64,000 bases of DNA from Kitasatospora acidiphila. GTDB lineage: Bacteria; Actinomycetota; Actinomycetes; Streptomycetales; Streptomycetaceae. How positions within the stretch are numbered: the stretch's first letter is position 1; each line of letters opens with the position of its first letter. Where the stretch lies: the NCBI RefSeq assembly GCF_006636205.1, contig NZ_VIGB01000003.1, forward strand, positions 248,001 through 312,000, given 5' to 3'. Positions 33,706 to 43,520 of the stretch are shown one piece after another. The notes beneath the pieces are model-generated. The model was not told the DNA's origin, made no database searches, and saw only the letters and a program-made list of their open reading frames with translations. A program made the position numbers and the translations under genes.

Positions 33706-34318
33706 GGGGGTGGGCTCCTTGGGGCGAGGGTGGTTGCCGAGCGGCACTGCCGGGCCGCGGTCGGCGACGGCTCGTCATGGGCTGTCGGCGCATTGAGCCG
33801 AAGGGTCCTGTCATGGACAGGGACGCCTGACGAGTGGGTGACATAATCTGCGCACTAGAAGGACCGCGTCAACAGGAACGCGCAGAGGGCCAGTCGGGTG
33901 CGACGCCTCGTCACGCGATGCCACCGGCCGCCCTGACGCTCCGTCTGCACTGGGTGGCGAGCACCCGAGGAGCGACGGACGCCCTCGGCCGCAGCAGGTC
34001 AGCCGGGCGTCGATCGCGGTTCATCGCAACGGTCCCGTAACGACATCTGGACCTGGCAGCCCGCCTCGTGAATACTTCGCGGACGGCAAGGGCTTTCGGA
34101 ACTGCTCGAACTCTCAGGACTTTGTGCAAGATTGCGCAGTTGGTCTCCGAGTTCACGCAGAGCACCTGGCCGGTCGGGCGAGTCGGCGTGCGGGCACGGC
34201 AGCCATCGACACGGCTACCCCCAGGACGGTGTTCCCGAGGGCGACTGCCGGCTCTCAAACCCTCACGAGTGGTACCCGATCACGGCGCGGGTCCGCAGGC
34301 ACGAAGGCGGTAACTTCA
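33706..34318. promoter_or_regulatory. divergent GH27 / ABC-importer control region
   Basis: 613 bp without a credible gene between outward-facing GH27 and substrate-binding-protein genes. It contains a direct run of CGAACTCTCAGGACTTTG/CTTTCGGAACTGCTCGAAC-like sequence near 34,090-34,125 that could hold DeoR half-sites, but no perfect operator is evident. GAAGGCGG precedes the GTG at 34319. Confidence 0.4.
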
Positions 34319-35587
34319 GTGAACAAGCGCGTACTTGGTCTCTCGGCGGTCTGTGCGATCGGCGCTCTCGCACTCACGGCCTGCGGCAGCGGCAGCAGCG
34401 GCGGCACCGCGAACGGCCCGGTGACCCTCAAGCTCGTCGCGGCCGACTACGGCGACAAGGCGTCCAACAGCTCGACGCTGTACTGGAACGGCGTCGTCAA
34501 GGACTTCGAGGCCGCCAACCCGAACATCAAGGTCGACGTTCAGGTGATCAACTGGAACGACATCGACAAGCAGGTCAAGACGATGATCCAGAGCGGCAAC
34601 ATGCCGGACGTCCTGCAGACCGGCGGCTATGCCGACAAGGTCGCCGACAACCTGCTCTACGCCACCCCCGACGTCCTGTCCGCCTCCACCGCGAGCAACC
34701 TGATCCCCAGCTTCGCCAAGGCCGGCCAGGTCGACGGCACCCAGTACGGCATCCCGTTCGTCTCCTCGGCGCGCGCCTTCTTCTACAACAAGACGATCTT
34801 CGCCCAGGCCGGCATCACCACCCCGCCGCAGACCTGGGACGACGTCAAGAACGACGCCGCGCTGATCAAGGCGAAGGTCCCCGGCGTCACCCCCTACGCG
34901 CTGCCGCTCGGCCCCGAGGAGGCGCAGGGCGAGAGCATGATCTGGGAGCTCGGCAACGGCGGCGGCCCCACCGACGGTTCCGGTCACTACGCCCTCAACA
35001 GCCAGGCCGACATCGACACCTTCAGCTGGCTGAAGAGCAACCTGGTCGGCCCCGGCCTGACCTACGCCAACCCCGCCACCACCGACCGCAAGACCGCCTT
35101 CGCCGACTTCGCCGCCGGCAAGGCGGCCATGCTCAACGGCCACCCCTCGCTGATCCAGATGGCCACCGACGGCAAGGTCGACTACGGCGTGGCGCCGATC
35201 CCCGGCAAGACCGGTGCGCTCAAGTCCACCCTGGGCGTGGCCGACTGGATGATGGCCTTCAAGAAGAACGGCCACAAGGACCAGATCAAGAAGTTCCTGG
35301 ACTTCGCGTACTCCGAGCAGAACACGCTGAAGTTCGACGAGACCTACAACCTGATGCCGGTCACCCAGGACACCCTGCAGGCGATGACCACCAGCGGCAA
35401 GCACCAGGACCTGGCACCGTTCTTCGCACTGCTGCCGCAGGCCGCCTTCTACCCGCTGGGCGACACCACCTGGGACACCGTCTCGGCCCAGATGAAGCAG
35501 AGCATCGGCACCGCCGTCAGCGGCGACCCGGCCAAGGTGCTGGGCGACCTGCAGAAGAAGGCCCAGGACGCCGTCGCCAACAAGTAG
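34319..35587 (+). CDS. ABC sugar transporter substrate-binding lipoprotein
   Basis: 422 residues. Lipobox LTAC at the end of a short signal peptide (Cys near residue 22) with GSGSSGG after it. The family-1 solute-binding fold shows NPNIKVDVQVINWNDIDKQVKTMIQSGNMPDVLQTGGYADKV, YGIPFVSSARAFFYNK and AAMLNGHPSLIQMA. It captures a sugar at the membrane surface for the two permeases that follow. The ATPase is not in the locus; streptomycetes commonly share MsiK. Confidence 0.93.
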   Translation: MNKRVLGLSAVCAIGALALTACGSGSSGGTANGPVTLKLVAADYGDKASNSSTLYWNGVVKDFEAANPNIKVDVQVINWNDIDKQVKTMIQSGNMPDVLQTGGYADKVADNLLYATPDVLSASTASNLIPSFAKAGQVDGTQYGIPFVSSARAFFYNKTIFAQAGITTPPQTWDDVKNDAALIKAKVPGVTPYALPLGPEEAQGESMIWELGNGGGPTDGSGHYALNSQADIDTFSWLKSNLVGPGLTYANPATTDRKTAFADFAAGKAAMLNGHPSLIQMATDGKVDYGVAPIPGKTGALKSTLGVADWMMAFKKNGHKDQIKKFLDFAYSEQNTLKFDETYNLMPVTQDTLQAMTTSGKHQDLAPFFALLPQAAFYPLGDTTWDTVSAQMKQSIGTAVSGDPAKVLGDLQKKAQDAVANK

Positions 35588-35704
35588 CCCCCGGACGCGG
35601 GTGGGGGAGCGCGGGCGCCGGACTGCCGCTCCCCCACCCGCCGCGCACCGCACGCCGAAAGCCGTGCGGCAGGCACTGCCGCACACACACGGAAGGCACC
35701 ACCC

Positions 35705-36658
35705 GTGTCCCTCGCCTCCACCGCCCCCAAGGCCCCCGGGCCGAGCCGGGGTGAACCGCCCCGCCGGGCAGCGTCGAAGCCGCGGCGCTCGGGCCTCGAC
35801 AGGCTGGGCCCGCTGCCCTGGATCGCCCCGGCGGTCCTGCTGATCCTGCTGGTCGTCCTGTGGCCCGTCTACGAGATGGTCCACACCTCGTTCCTGCGGA
35901 TCAGCAGCAGCGGGTTCGTCCGCGGCTCAGCCGGCCTGGACAAGTACCGCAAGCTCTTCGCCGAGTCCGACCTCGGCCATGTCCTGGTCTCCACGGTCAT
36001 CTGGACCGTCACCGTCGTCGGGCTGACGATGGTGCTCTCGCTGGCCCTGGCGCAGCTGTTCAACCAGCAGTTCCCGGGCCGTCGGCTGACCCGCTGGGCG
36101 CTGATCGCCCCCTGGGCGGCCTCCGTCCTGATGACCGCCATCGGCTTCAAGTGGATGCTCAACCAGACGGCCGGTGTGCTCAACACCGCGATGACCGACC
36201 TCGGCCTGATCAGCGGTCCCCAGGACTGGCTCGGCAAGCCCTCCACCGCCTGGCCGTGGATGATGTTCGTCGCCGTCTTCGTCTCGCTGCCCTTCACCAC
36301 CTACACCCTGCTGGCCGGGCTGCAGACCGTCCCCGGCGAGGTGTACGAGGCAGCTCGGGTCGACGGCGCGTCCACCTGGCAGACCTACCGCAAGATCACC
36401 CTGCCGCTGCTGCGACCGGCCTTCCTGGTCGGCGTGGTGATCAACCTGATCAACGTCTTCAACTCCTTCCCGATCATCTGGGGCATGACGCAGGGCGGAC
36501 CCAGCAGCGCCACGGCCACCACGACGGTCTTCATGTACCAGCTGAAGGACACCGACATCGGCGAGTCCGCAGCCATGTCGGTGGTCAACTTCGCGCTGGT
36601 CGTGGTCATGGTGCTGGCCTTCCTCAAGGCCAGCCGCTGGAAGGAGGACGAGAGCTGA
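35705..36658 (+). CDS. ABC sugar transporter permease (MalF type)
   Basis: 317 residues, GTG with GGAAGG upstream. Six transmembrane segments and the EAA loop VYEAARVDGASTWQTYRKITLPLLRP (residues about 214-239) for ATPase docking. Its stop overlaps the start of the second permease (TGATG). Part of the sugar importer with the lipoprotein upstream. Confidence 0.93.
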   Translation: MSLASTAPKAPGPSRGEPPRRAASKPRRSGLDRLGPLPWIAPAVLLILLVVLWPVYEMVHTSFLRISSSGFVRGSAGLDKYRKLFAESDLGHVLVSTVIWTVTVVGLTMVLSLALAQLFNQQFPGRRLTRWALIAPWAASVLMTAIGFKWMLNQTAGVLNTAMTDLGLISGPQDWLGKPSTAWPWMMFVAVFVSLPFTTYTLLAGLQTVPGEVYEAARVDGASTWQTYRKITLPLLRPAFLVGVVINLINVFNSFPIIWGMTQGGPSSATATTTVFMYQLKDTDIGESAAMSVVNFALVVVMVLAFLKASRWKEDES

Positions 36659-37503
36659 TGAACCGTCAAGCAGCTTCCATCAAGCCGAGGTTGCGGCCGC
36701 GCACGATGGTCGTCGCCGCCATCGCCTGGTTGCTCGCCGGGGTCTTCCTGCTGCCGTACGCCGAGATGGTGATCACCGCGCTGCGGCCCGCCGACGAACT
36801 GCGCGACCCCGGCTACCTCCCCCACCACTTCGCCTGGTCCAACTTCATCGACGTCTGGCGCGACTCCACCCTCGGCGACAACCTGCAGGTCACCCTGCTG
36901 GTGGCGGCCGGCTCCACGCTGCTGGCCCTGCTGGTCGCACTGCCCGCCGCGTACTACACCGCGCGGATCAAGTACCGCGGCCGCAAGTACTTCCTGCTGC
37001 TCGTCCTGGTCACCCAGATGTTCCAGCCCACCTCGCTGCTGGTCGGCCTGTACCGCGAGTTCTTCCAGCTCGACATGCTCAACTCCGTCTGGACGCTGAT
37101 CCTGTGCAACGCCGCCTTCAACCTGGCGTTCGCGATCTGGATCCTCACCGCCTACATCTCCTCGATCCCGGTGGAGTTGGAGGAGGCCGCGATGATCGAC
37201 GGCCTCGGGCGGCTCAGCGTGCTGCGCCGGGTGGTCCTGCCGCTGGCCATGCCGGGCGTGGTCACCGCCGTCATCTTCACCTTCATCTCGGCCTGGAACG
37301 AGTTCGTGATGGGCCTGACCCTCTCGACCGTCCCCAGCAGCCAGCCGCTCACGGTCGGCATCAACAGCTTCATCGGGGACTACACCGTCCAGTGGAACTA
37401 CCTCTTCGCCGGATCGGTCATCGCCATCCTGCCGGTGGTCGTCCTGTTCGCCTTCATCGAGCGCCAGGTGGTCTCCGGACTGACCGCCGGCTCGGTGAAG
37501 TAG
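36658..37503 (+). CDS. ABC sugar transporter permease (MalG type)
   Basis: 281 residues starting within the stop of the MalF-type gene. Six transmembrane segments; EAA loop ELEEAAMIDGLGRLSVLRRVVLPLAMPG; ends VVSGLTAGSVKG-like (GLTAGSVK), the hallmark C-terminus of MalG-type permeases. Confidence 0.94.
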   Translation: MNRQAASIKPRLRPRTMVVAAIAWLLAGVFLLPYAEMVITALRPADELRDPGYLPHHFAWSNFIDVWRDSTLGDNLQVTLLVAAGSTLLALLVALPAAYYTARIKYRGRKYFLLLVLVTQMFQPTSLLVGLYREFFQLDMLNSVWTLILCNAAFNLAFAIWILTAYISSIPVELEEAAMIDGLGRLSVLRRVVLPLAMPGVVTAVIFTFISAWNEFVMGLTLSTVPSSQPLTVGINSFIGDYTVQWNYLFAGSVIAILPVVVLFAFIERQVVSGLTAGSVK

Positions 37504-37562
37504 CCACCGCGCCGACGCCCCGACTCCCGCCCCAGCCCGATCCGCTCCGAAGGAGCCCCCGC

Positions 37563-38519
37563 ATGACCACCGCCACGCCCTCCCGCACCTCAGTCGAGAT
37601 CGCCTCCCAGCCCGCCTGCTGGCGCCAGGCCGCCTCCTCACTCACCCGGCACGCCTGTGCCCTGCCCCGCCGGGGCGAGCGCGTCGCGGTCATCGGCTGC
37701 GGCACCTCCTGGTTCATGGCCCAGGCCTACGCCGTGCTGCGGGAGAGCGGCGGCCACGGCGTCACGGACGCCTTCGCCGCCTCGGAGTTCCCGCAGGGGC
37801 GCGGCGGCTACGACCGGATCCTCGCCATCTCCCGCTCCGGCACCACAACCGAGGTGCTGGACCTGCTGGGCCGGGCGCGCGCCGCGGGCGTGCGCACCGC
37901 CGCCATCACCGCCGACCCGGCCACCCCGATCATGACGACCGCCGATGACGTCGCGGTGCTGGACTTCGCCGACGAGGAGTCGGTGGTGCAGACCCGCTTC
38001 GCCACCACCGTGCTCGCCCTGCTCCGCGCCCACCTGGAGGCCGAGGGCGCGCTGCCGGCCGGCGTGCACACCCTCGCCCGGGCCGCCGACGACGCCGAGC
38101 GGGCCATCGGCACCCCGCTGGCCGCCGAGGTGTGCGGCGCCGAGCAGATCACCTTCCTGGGCAGCGGCTGGACGTACGGGCTGGCCCTGGAAGCGGGGCT
38201 GAAGATGCGTGAGGCGGCCGGCGCCTGGACCGAGGCCTACCCGGCCATGGAGTACCGGCACGGGCCGATCAGCATCACCCGGCCCGGGCGCGTGGCATGG
38301 ATGTTCGGCTCGCTGCCGCCCGGCCTGGCCGGTGACATCGAGCGGGTCGGCGGCATCCTGGTCGCCGACTCGCAGGACGCCGCTGGGGACTTGGACCCGC
38401 TGGCCGACCTGGTCCGGGCCCAGCGGCTGGCGGTCGCGGTCGCCGAGGCTCGCGGCTACGACCCCGACCGGCCGCTGAACCTCACCCGGTCGGTCGTGCT
38501 GGACGACGCCGATGCATGA
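37563..38519 (+). CDS. SIS-domain sugar-phosphate isomerase (AgaS-like)
   Basis: 318 residues with AAGGAG upstream. Two SIS domains: VAVIGCGTSWFMAQAYAVL with ILAISRSGTTTEVLDLL, then ITFLGSGWTYGLALEAGLKMREAAGAWTEAYPAMEYRHGPI. This is the arrangement of AgaS/GlmS-C-like isomerases. In context it should convert galactosamine-6-phosphate (with deamination) to tagatose-6-phosphate. The 3' end overlaps the ROK gene by eight bases. Confidence 0.85.
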   Translation: MTTATPSRTSVEIASQPACWRQAASSLTRHACALPRRGERVAVIGCGTSWFMAQAYAVLRESGGHGVTDAFAASEFPQGRGGYDRILAISRSGTTTEVLDLLGRARAAGVRTAAITADPATPIMTTADDVAVLDFADEESVVQTRFATTVLALLRAHLEAEGALPAGVHTLARAADDAERAIGTPLAAEVCGAEQITFLGSGWTYGLALEAGLKMREAAGAWTEAYPAMEYRHGPISITRPGRVAWMFGSLPPGLAGDIERVGGILVADSQDAAGDLDPLADLVRAQRLAVAVAEARGYDPDRPLNLTRSVVLDDADA

Positions 38520-39483
38520 GGGCCCGGACCCGGGCGACTGCGTGATCGCCCTGGACGTCGGCGGCACCGGCATGAAGGGCGCGCTGCTGGACCGCAGCCT
38601 GCGGCCCTTGCAGACGGTGCGCCGGGCGACCCCCAGGGGCGCCGGCCCGGACGCGGTGGTGGACGAGATCGCCGCCACGCTGCGCGCGCTCGCCCAGCAG
38701 GCGGCCGGACTCGGACTGACGGTCCGGCACAGCGGGGTCGTCGTCCCCGGCATCGTCGACGAGGACCGCGCCCGCGCCGTCTACTCGGCCAACCTCGGCT
38801 GGCGCGACCTCCCGCTCGCCGACCTCCTCGAACAGCGCACCGGACTGCCCGTGGCCCTGGGCCACGACGTCCGGGCCGGCGGGTATGCCGAAGCCGTCCT
38901 CGGAGCCGCGCGCGGCGCGCGCGACGTCCTCTTCGTGGCCATCGGCACCGGCATCGCCGCCGCCGTCATCAGCGACGGCCGCCCGCTGCGGGCCGGCGGC
39001 TACGCGGGCGAACTCGGCCACCTGGTGGTCGAGGCCGACGGCGCGCCGTGCGGCTGCGGCGGCCGCGGCTGCCTGGAGACGGTGGCTTCCGCGACAGCCG
39101 TCGCCGCCGCCTTCAGCGCGCGCACCGGGCGGGCCGTCGAAGGCTCCGACCAGGTCGCTGCCCTGCTCACGCAGGGCGATCCGGACGCCCAAGCGGTCTG
39201 GCAGCGTGCGGCCGAGGCGCTCGGCACGGCCCTGGCGACCGCCGGCACGCTGCTCGGCACCGAACTGATCGTGCTCGGCGGCGGCCTCGCGCAGGCCCGC
39301 GAACTCCTCCTCACGCCGGTCCGCGCCGCGCTCTTTGCGCGGCTGACCTTCCAACGCACTCCGTGCGTGGTGGGCGCGGCGCTGGGCGACGAGGCCGGCT
39401 GCCTGGGCGCCGGACTCCACGCCTGGCGCGCGGTCAGCGACGCCGCAGTGACCTTCGAGTTGACGGGAAGTCGGACACCGTGA
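38512..39483 (+). CDS. ROK-family sugar kinase
   Basis: 323 residues. ATP motif ALDVGGTGMKGALL, ROK signature ELGHLVVEADGAPCGCGGRGCLE with the CGCGGRGC zinc site, and GHDVRAGGYAEAVLGA carrying the catalytic Asp. It should phosphorylate the imported amino sugar (GalN or GalNAc) at O6. Overlaps both neighbours (8 and 4 bases), so it is strictly operonic. Confidence 0.9.
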   Translation: MHEGPDPGDCVIALDVGGTGMKGALLDRSLRPLQTVRRATPRGAGPDAVVDEIAATLRALAQQAAGLGLTVRHSGVVVPGIVDEDRARAVYSANLGWRDLPLADLLEQRTGLPVALGHDVRAGGYAEAVLGAARGARDVLFVAIGTGIAAAVISDGRPLRAGGYAGELGHLVVEADGAPCGCGGRGCLETVASATAVAAAFSARTGRAVEGSDQVAALLTQGDPDAQAVWQRAAEALGTALATAGTLLGTELIVLGGGLAQARELLLTPVRAALFARLTFQRTPCVVGAALGDEAGCLGAGLHAWRAVSDAAVTFELTGSRTP

Positions 39484-40415
39484 TTCTCACCGTCACCCTC
39501 AACGCGGCCCTGGACGTCACCTACTTCGTCGACCGCCTGGTCCCCCACAGCTCACACCGCGTCGACGACATCCACGAACGCGCCGGCGGCAAGGGCATCA
39601 ACGTCTCCCGGGTGCTCAACGCCCTGGGCCGACCGACGACGGTGACCGGGCTCGCGGGCGGCACGACGGGCACCGCGCTGCGCGCCGAACTGCACGAGGC
39701 CGGACTGCGCGACGAACTGGTTCCCATCGCGGGCGACTCCCGGCGAACCGTCACCATCGTCTCCCGCGAGGACGGCGACGCCACCGTCTTCAACCAGACC
39801 GGGCCGGTCGTTCAACCGGCCGACTGGACGGACTTCGGCACCCGCTACGCACGACTGGTCCGCTTCGCCGACGTTGTCGTGCTCTCCGGCAGCCTCCCTC
39901 CCGGCCTGCCGCCCGACGCGTACGCGCAGCTCATCGCGGTGGCCGCGGCGGCAGGAGCCGCTACCGTCCTGGACACCAGCGGCCCGGCGCTGCTGGCCGC
40001 GCTGAGCGCCGGGCCCGACGTGGTCAAGCCCAACGCCGCCGAACTCGCCGCGGTCACCGGCTGCCAGGACATCGCGGCCGCGGCCGCCGAACTACGTGCC
40101 CTGGGCGCCCGCGCGGTGGTGGCCTCCCGCGGCCCGGACGGGCTGCACGCCCTGACCGCGCAGGGCAGTTGGCGGGCCACACCCCCCGAGCAGCTCAGCG
40201 GCAACCCGACCGGAGCGGGCGATGCGTGCGTCGCCGCCCTCGCCGCCGGGCTCGCGGCCGGCGCGCCGTGGCCCGACACCCTGCGCGAGGCCGTGGCGCT
40301 CTCGGCTGCCGCCGTCCCCTGTCCCGTCGCCGGCGACTTCGACGCCGAGACCTACCACCGCCTGCGCACCACCGTTCCCGTGGAGGAGATCCATGACGCT
40401 CACCCCGACCGATGA
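39480..40415 (+). CDS. PfkB-family kinase (tagatose-6-phosphate / 1-phosphofructokinase type)
   Basis: 311 residues, GTG overlapping the ROK stop (GTGA). N-terminal VTLNAALDVTYFV, substrate motif AGGKGINVSRVL, and C-terminal catalytic GNPTGAGDACVAALAAGLA. These are LacC/FruK-like features. In this operon the substrate is most simply tagatose-6-phosphate, giving tagatose-1,6-bisphosphate for the aldolase encoded next. Confidence 0.9.
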   Translation: MILTVTLNAALDVTYFVDRLVPHSSHRVDDIHERAGGKGINVSRVLNALGRPTTVTGLAGGTTGTALRAELHEAGLRDELVPIAGDSRRTVTIVSREDGDATVFNQTGPVVQPADWTDFGTRYARLVRFADVVVLSGSLPPGLPPDAYAQLIAVAAAAGAATVLDTSGPALLAALSAGPDVVKPNAAELAAVTGCQDIAAAAAELRALGARAVVASRGPDGLHALTAQGSWRATPPEQLSGNPTGAGDACVAALAAGLAAGAPWPDTLREAVALSAAAVPCPVAGDFDAETYHRLRTTVPVEEIHDAHPDR

Positions 40416-41229
40416 GATAGCCCGAGCCGCCGCCGAAAGCACGGTGGGCGTAGGCGCGTTCAACGTCGTCCAGCTCGAGCACGCGCAGGCCATCGTGGCC
40501 GGCGCCGAGGCGGCCGGGCGCCCGGTGATCCTCCAGATCAGCGAGAACACCGCCCGCTACCACGGCGCCCTCGAACCGATCGCGCTCGCCTCGCTCGCCA
40601 CTGCCCGGGCCGCGAGCGTCCCCGTGGCCGTCCACCTCGACCATGCCGAATCGGTCGACCTCGTACGCGAGGCCGTCGAACTCGGCTTCACCTCGGTCAT
40701 GTTCGACGCCGCCAAGCTCCCCTACGCGGAGAACGTCGCCGCCACCCGGGAGATCGCCGCGCACTGCCGCAGCAGGGGCGTCTGGGTCGAGGCCGAACTC
40801 GGCGAGGTCGGCGGCAAGGACGGCGCCCACGCCCCCGGTGTGCGCACCGACCCGGCCGAGGCCGCGGAGTTCGTCGCCGCGACCGGCGTGGACGCCCTCG
40901 CCGTTGCCGTGGGCAGCTCCCACACCATGCTCACCCGCGACGCCGTCCTCGACTTCGCTCTCATCTCCCGCCTGCGCGAGGCCGTGCCCGTGCCGCTCGT
41001 GCTGCACGGCTCCTCCGGCGTCAGCGACATCGACCTCGCCGAGGCCGTCCGGGCGGGCATGACGAAGGTCAACATCTCCACCCACCTGAACAAGACGTTC
41101 ACCCAGACCGTCCGCGCGTACCTCGACACACATGCCGAGGTCGCCGACACCCGCAAGTACCTCGGCCCCGCCCGCGACGCCGTCGCGGCGGAGGTGGCGC
41201 GGTTGCTGCGGGTCCTTTCCACAATCTGA
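40393..41229 (+). CDS. class II bisphosphate aldolase (tagatose/fructose type)
   Basis: 278 residues; ATG after GGAGGAG, overlapping the kinase gene by 23 bases. Zinc-ligand motif VAVHLDHAESVDLVREAVELGFTSVMFD, EAELGEVGGKDG, AVAVGSSHTML and LVLHGSSGVSDIDLAEAVRAGMTKVNISTHLN are typical of GatY/KbaY/FbaA. It should split tagatose-1,6-bisphosphate into dihydroxyacetone phosphate and glyceraldehyde-3-phosphate. Confidence 0.9.
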   Translation: MTLTPTDEIARAAAESTVGVGAFNVVQLEHAQAIVAGAEAAGRPVILQISENTARYHGALEPIALASLATARAASVPVAVHLDHAESVDLVREAVELGFTSVMFDAAKLPYAENVAATREIAAHCRSRGVWVEAELGEVGGKDGAHAPGVRTDPAEAAEFVAATGVDALAVAVGSSHTMLTRDAVLDFALISRLREAVPVPLVLHGSSGVSDIDLAEAVRAGMTKVNISTHLNKTFTQTVRAYLDTHAEVADTRKYLGPARDAVAAEVARLLRVLSTI

Positions 41230-41261
41230 CGCACCCGAACTGCGAGCCCGAACCAGGCAAG

Positions 41262-41296
41262 CGACCCGGCCCAGCCGCCTCGCGGCCGCCGGGTCG
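41262..41296 (+). terminator. operon-end terminator
   Basis: CGACCCGGC / GCCGGGTCG stem with an inner paired loop, 33 bases beyond the aldolase stop. Confidence 0.7.
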
Positions 41297-41336
41297 GGCG
41301 TCCTGGATCACTGACGCTTCGTCAGCGCGCGTTCGG

Positions 41337-42965
41337 TCAGCAGCCGGCGCCGGGCTGGACGGGCTTGAGGGCGACGAGGTAGCCGTCCACCGCGTCGGTG
41401 ACGCAGCTGTTGCTTCGCCCATAGGCGGTGTGGCCAAGGCCGTTGAAGGTGAGCAGCATGCCGCCGGGCAGCTGGGAAGCGAGGCTCTTCGCGTCCTCGT
41501 ACGGGGTCGCCGCGTCTCCGGTGGTGCCCACCACCAGGACCGGCGGCAGGCCATCGGCCTTCACCCGGTGCGGGTGCTGGGGCCCGGTGGGCCAGTTCCG
41601 GCAGCCCAGTTCGGCGAGCACGCTGGATGCGCCGAAGACACCCGAGTCCTGGTAGGCGCGGTCGAGCAGCTGCCAGTACACCTGAGGGTCCGTCGGGTGC
41701 GGCGAGTCGAGGCAGTTGACGGCGGTCAGGATGTCGCCGCTGTTGTCGCGCGGTGGGGCGTCGGCGGTACCGGCGCCATCGGCGCCCGAGCTGTCGTCCT
41801 GGAGGGACCCGCTCTGCTTGGCGATCGCGGCCAGCGCGGTGCCGTCACCGGAGCTTGCTGCTGTGCTCAGGCCCTCGGAGAGCGCCTGCCACTGGGACTC
41901 GGGCGCGTACATCGACATGGTGACGGCCGTGTGCAGCGCGTTCTCGTCGAGCCGGTCCGTGCTGCCCTTGATGCGCAGCGGGTGGCGGGCCGTCTTGGCG
42001 TAGAGATCGGCGATGAGCTTGCGGATTCCGTCCGGTGTGGCGGCCGGGCAGGACTTGCCGACCACCGAGGCGCATTTCTGCGCGTAGTCGTCCACCGCCT
42101 TGCGGAACGCCCGTCCACCGCTGAGCGCCTGCTCGGACCAGTCGCGTGCGGGGTCGATGGCGCCGTCGAGCACCAGGGCGCGCACCCGGTGCCGGAACTG
42201 CTCGGCGTAGACGGTGCCCAGGTAGGTGCCGTAGGACCAGCCGAGGTAGCTCAGCTTCTCGTCACCGAGGACCGCGCGCAGCACGTCCAGGTCGCGGGCC
42301 GCGTCCAGCGTCCCGACGTGCGGCAGGAGGTCGCCGCTGTGCGCGCGGCAGGCCGCCACGCTCCGGTCGGCGTCCGCGAGGGCGGCCTGGCGTTCGGCGT
42401 CGGTGCGGGGATAGAGCGGCTGCGTCGCCTCGGCGCCGCCGGGACCTTGGTCGGTTGTGTCGTCCTGGGCGGTGCAGTCCACGGCGGGCTTGCTGCCCGC
42501 GACGCCGCGCGGGTCGAAACCGACGATGTCGAAGTGCGCCCTGGCCTCCTTGCCGAAGGAGTCCAGGCCGCCCTCCTTCAGCGTGGCCACCCCGGAGGCG
42601 CCCGGGCCTCCCGGGTCGAAGACCAGCGATCCGATGCGCTTGGCCGGGTCGGTCGCGGCAGCCCTGATCAGCGGGAGGGTGAAGGTCCGCCCGTCCTGCG
42701 GCTGCGCGTAGTCCATCGGGACGGTCAGCGTGGCGCACTGCAGCTCGCCGCAGGCGGTCCAGACCGGGTGCTGCTGGTAGAAGGCGCGCAGGGCGGGCTG
42801 GACGGCCGGCTCGGTCGCGGCCGGTGGCGACGCCTGGGCGCCGGGGCCGAGCGCGTGGTCGGGGGTGTTCGGGCCGCAACCGACAAGGGCGGCGGTCAGT
42901 GATGCCAGGACCAGGGCGACCGTGCCACGGCCCACCGATCGGTTCGTCCGCTCATGTCCTCGCAC
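41337..42965 (-). CDS. secreted alpha/beta-hydrolase peptidase with TAP-like C-terminus
   Basis: 542 residues from GTG 42965 (GGAG seven bases upstream). Lipoprotein-type signal ending LVGC (Cys near 30). Hydrolase core with LVFDPGGPGASGV, DIVGFDPRGVAGSKPAVDC, nucleophile LGWSYGTYLGTVYAEQF, and the TAP-like C-terminal region PPVLVVGTTGDAATPYEDAKSLA ... GLGHTAYGRSNSCV. Resembles the streptomycete tripeptidyl aminopeptidase/SlpD-E proteases. Confidence 0.92.
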   Translation of the reverse strand: MRGHERTNRSVGRGTVALVLASLTAALVGCGPNTPDHALGPGAQASPPAATEPAVQPALRAFYQQHPVWTACGELQCATLTVPMDYAQPQDGRTFTLPLIRAAATDPAKRIGSLVFDPGGPGASGVATLKEGGLDSFGKEARAHFDIVGFDPRGVAGSKPAVDCTAQDDTTDQGPGGAEATQPLYPRTDAERQAALADADRSVAACRAHSGDLLPHVGTLDAARDLDVLRAVLGDEKLSYLGWSYGTYLGTVYAEQFRHRVRALVLDGAIDPARDWSEQALSGGRAFRKAVDDYAQKCASVVGKSCPAATPDGIRKLIADLYAKTARHPLRIKGSTDRLDENALHTAVTMSMYAPESQWQALSEGLSTAASSGDGTALAAIAKQSGSLQDDSSGADGAGTADAPPRDNSGDILTAVNCLDSPHPTDPQVYWQLLDRAYQDSGVFGASSVLAELGCRNWPTGPQHPHRVKADGLPPVLVVGTTGDAATPYEDAKSLASQLPGGMLLTFNGLGHTAYGRSNSCVTDAVDGYLVALKPVQPGAGC

Positions 42966-43167
42966 CGCTTTGCTCCGTCCCGCTTCAGCCAACTACTGCG
43001 GCCGAAAGCCTGACCGGGACACCATGAGGAATTCATGAGGACGTCAGCGGCCGTCCTCAGCCGGCCGTGAACCGCGTTCGTCCCGCCCCTGGGCACAGGG
43101 CTCCACTCCCCCAATAACGTGCATGCCAGGATCGGCGAACCTTCATGGCTACCAAGGGAGTTCCATC

Positions 43168-43520
43168 ATGGATCTGACCGGACCTCAGCTCAGTCGGCGT
43201 ACCTTCACCCGCTCGGCGGTCGTGCTCGGCGCGGCCGGTGCGCTAGCCGGGCTCGGCGCTCTCGGCACCGCCCGGGCCGCCTCATTGCCCGGCGGCGCCG
43301 ACTGGCTGGCCGCCCTGCCGGACAGCGCACCACTGGCCCGGCTGACCATCCCCGGCACCCATGACACCTGCGCCCTCTACGACGGCCCGCTCGTCCAGTG
43401 CCAGAACCTGTCGGTGCCCGACCAACTCACCGCCGGAATCCGCTTCCTGGACATGCGCTGCCGGGCGATCAACGGCGTCTTCGCGATCCACCACTCGCAG
43501 TTCTTCCAGATATCACGGGA
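43168..43520 (+). pseudogene. phosphatidylinositol-specific phospholipase C, cut by integration
   Basis: ATG 43168 with AAGGGAG eight bases upstream. A Tat-type signal (SRRTFTRSAVVLGAAGALAG) precedes the PI-PLC start: LTIPGTHDTCALYDG (first catalytic His), LTAGIRFLDMRCRAI and FAIHHSQFFQ (second His). Homology stops at about 43,515 and the frame runs into unrelated sequence to a TGA at 43668. Only about 110 of the usual 300 residues remain; the 3' part is not in the window. Confidence 0.8.
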
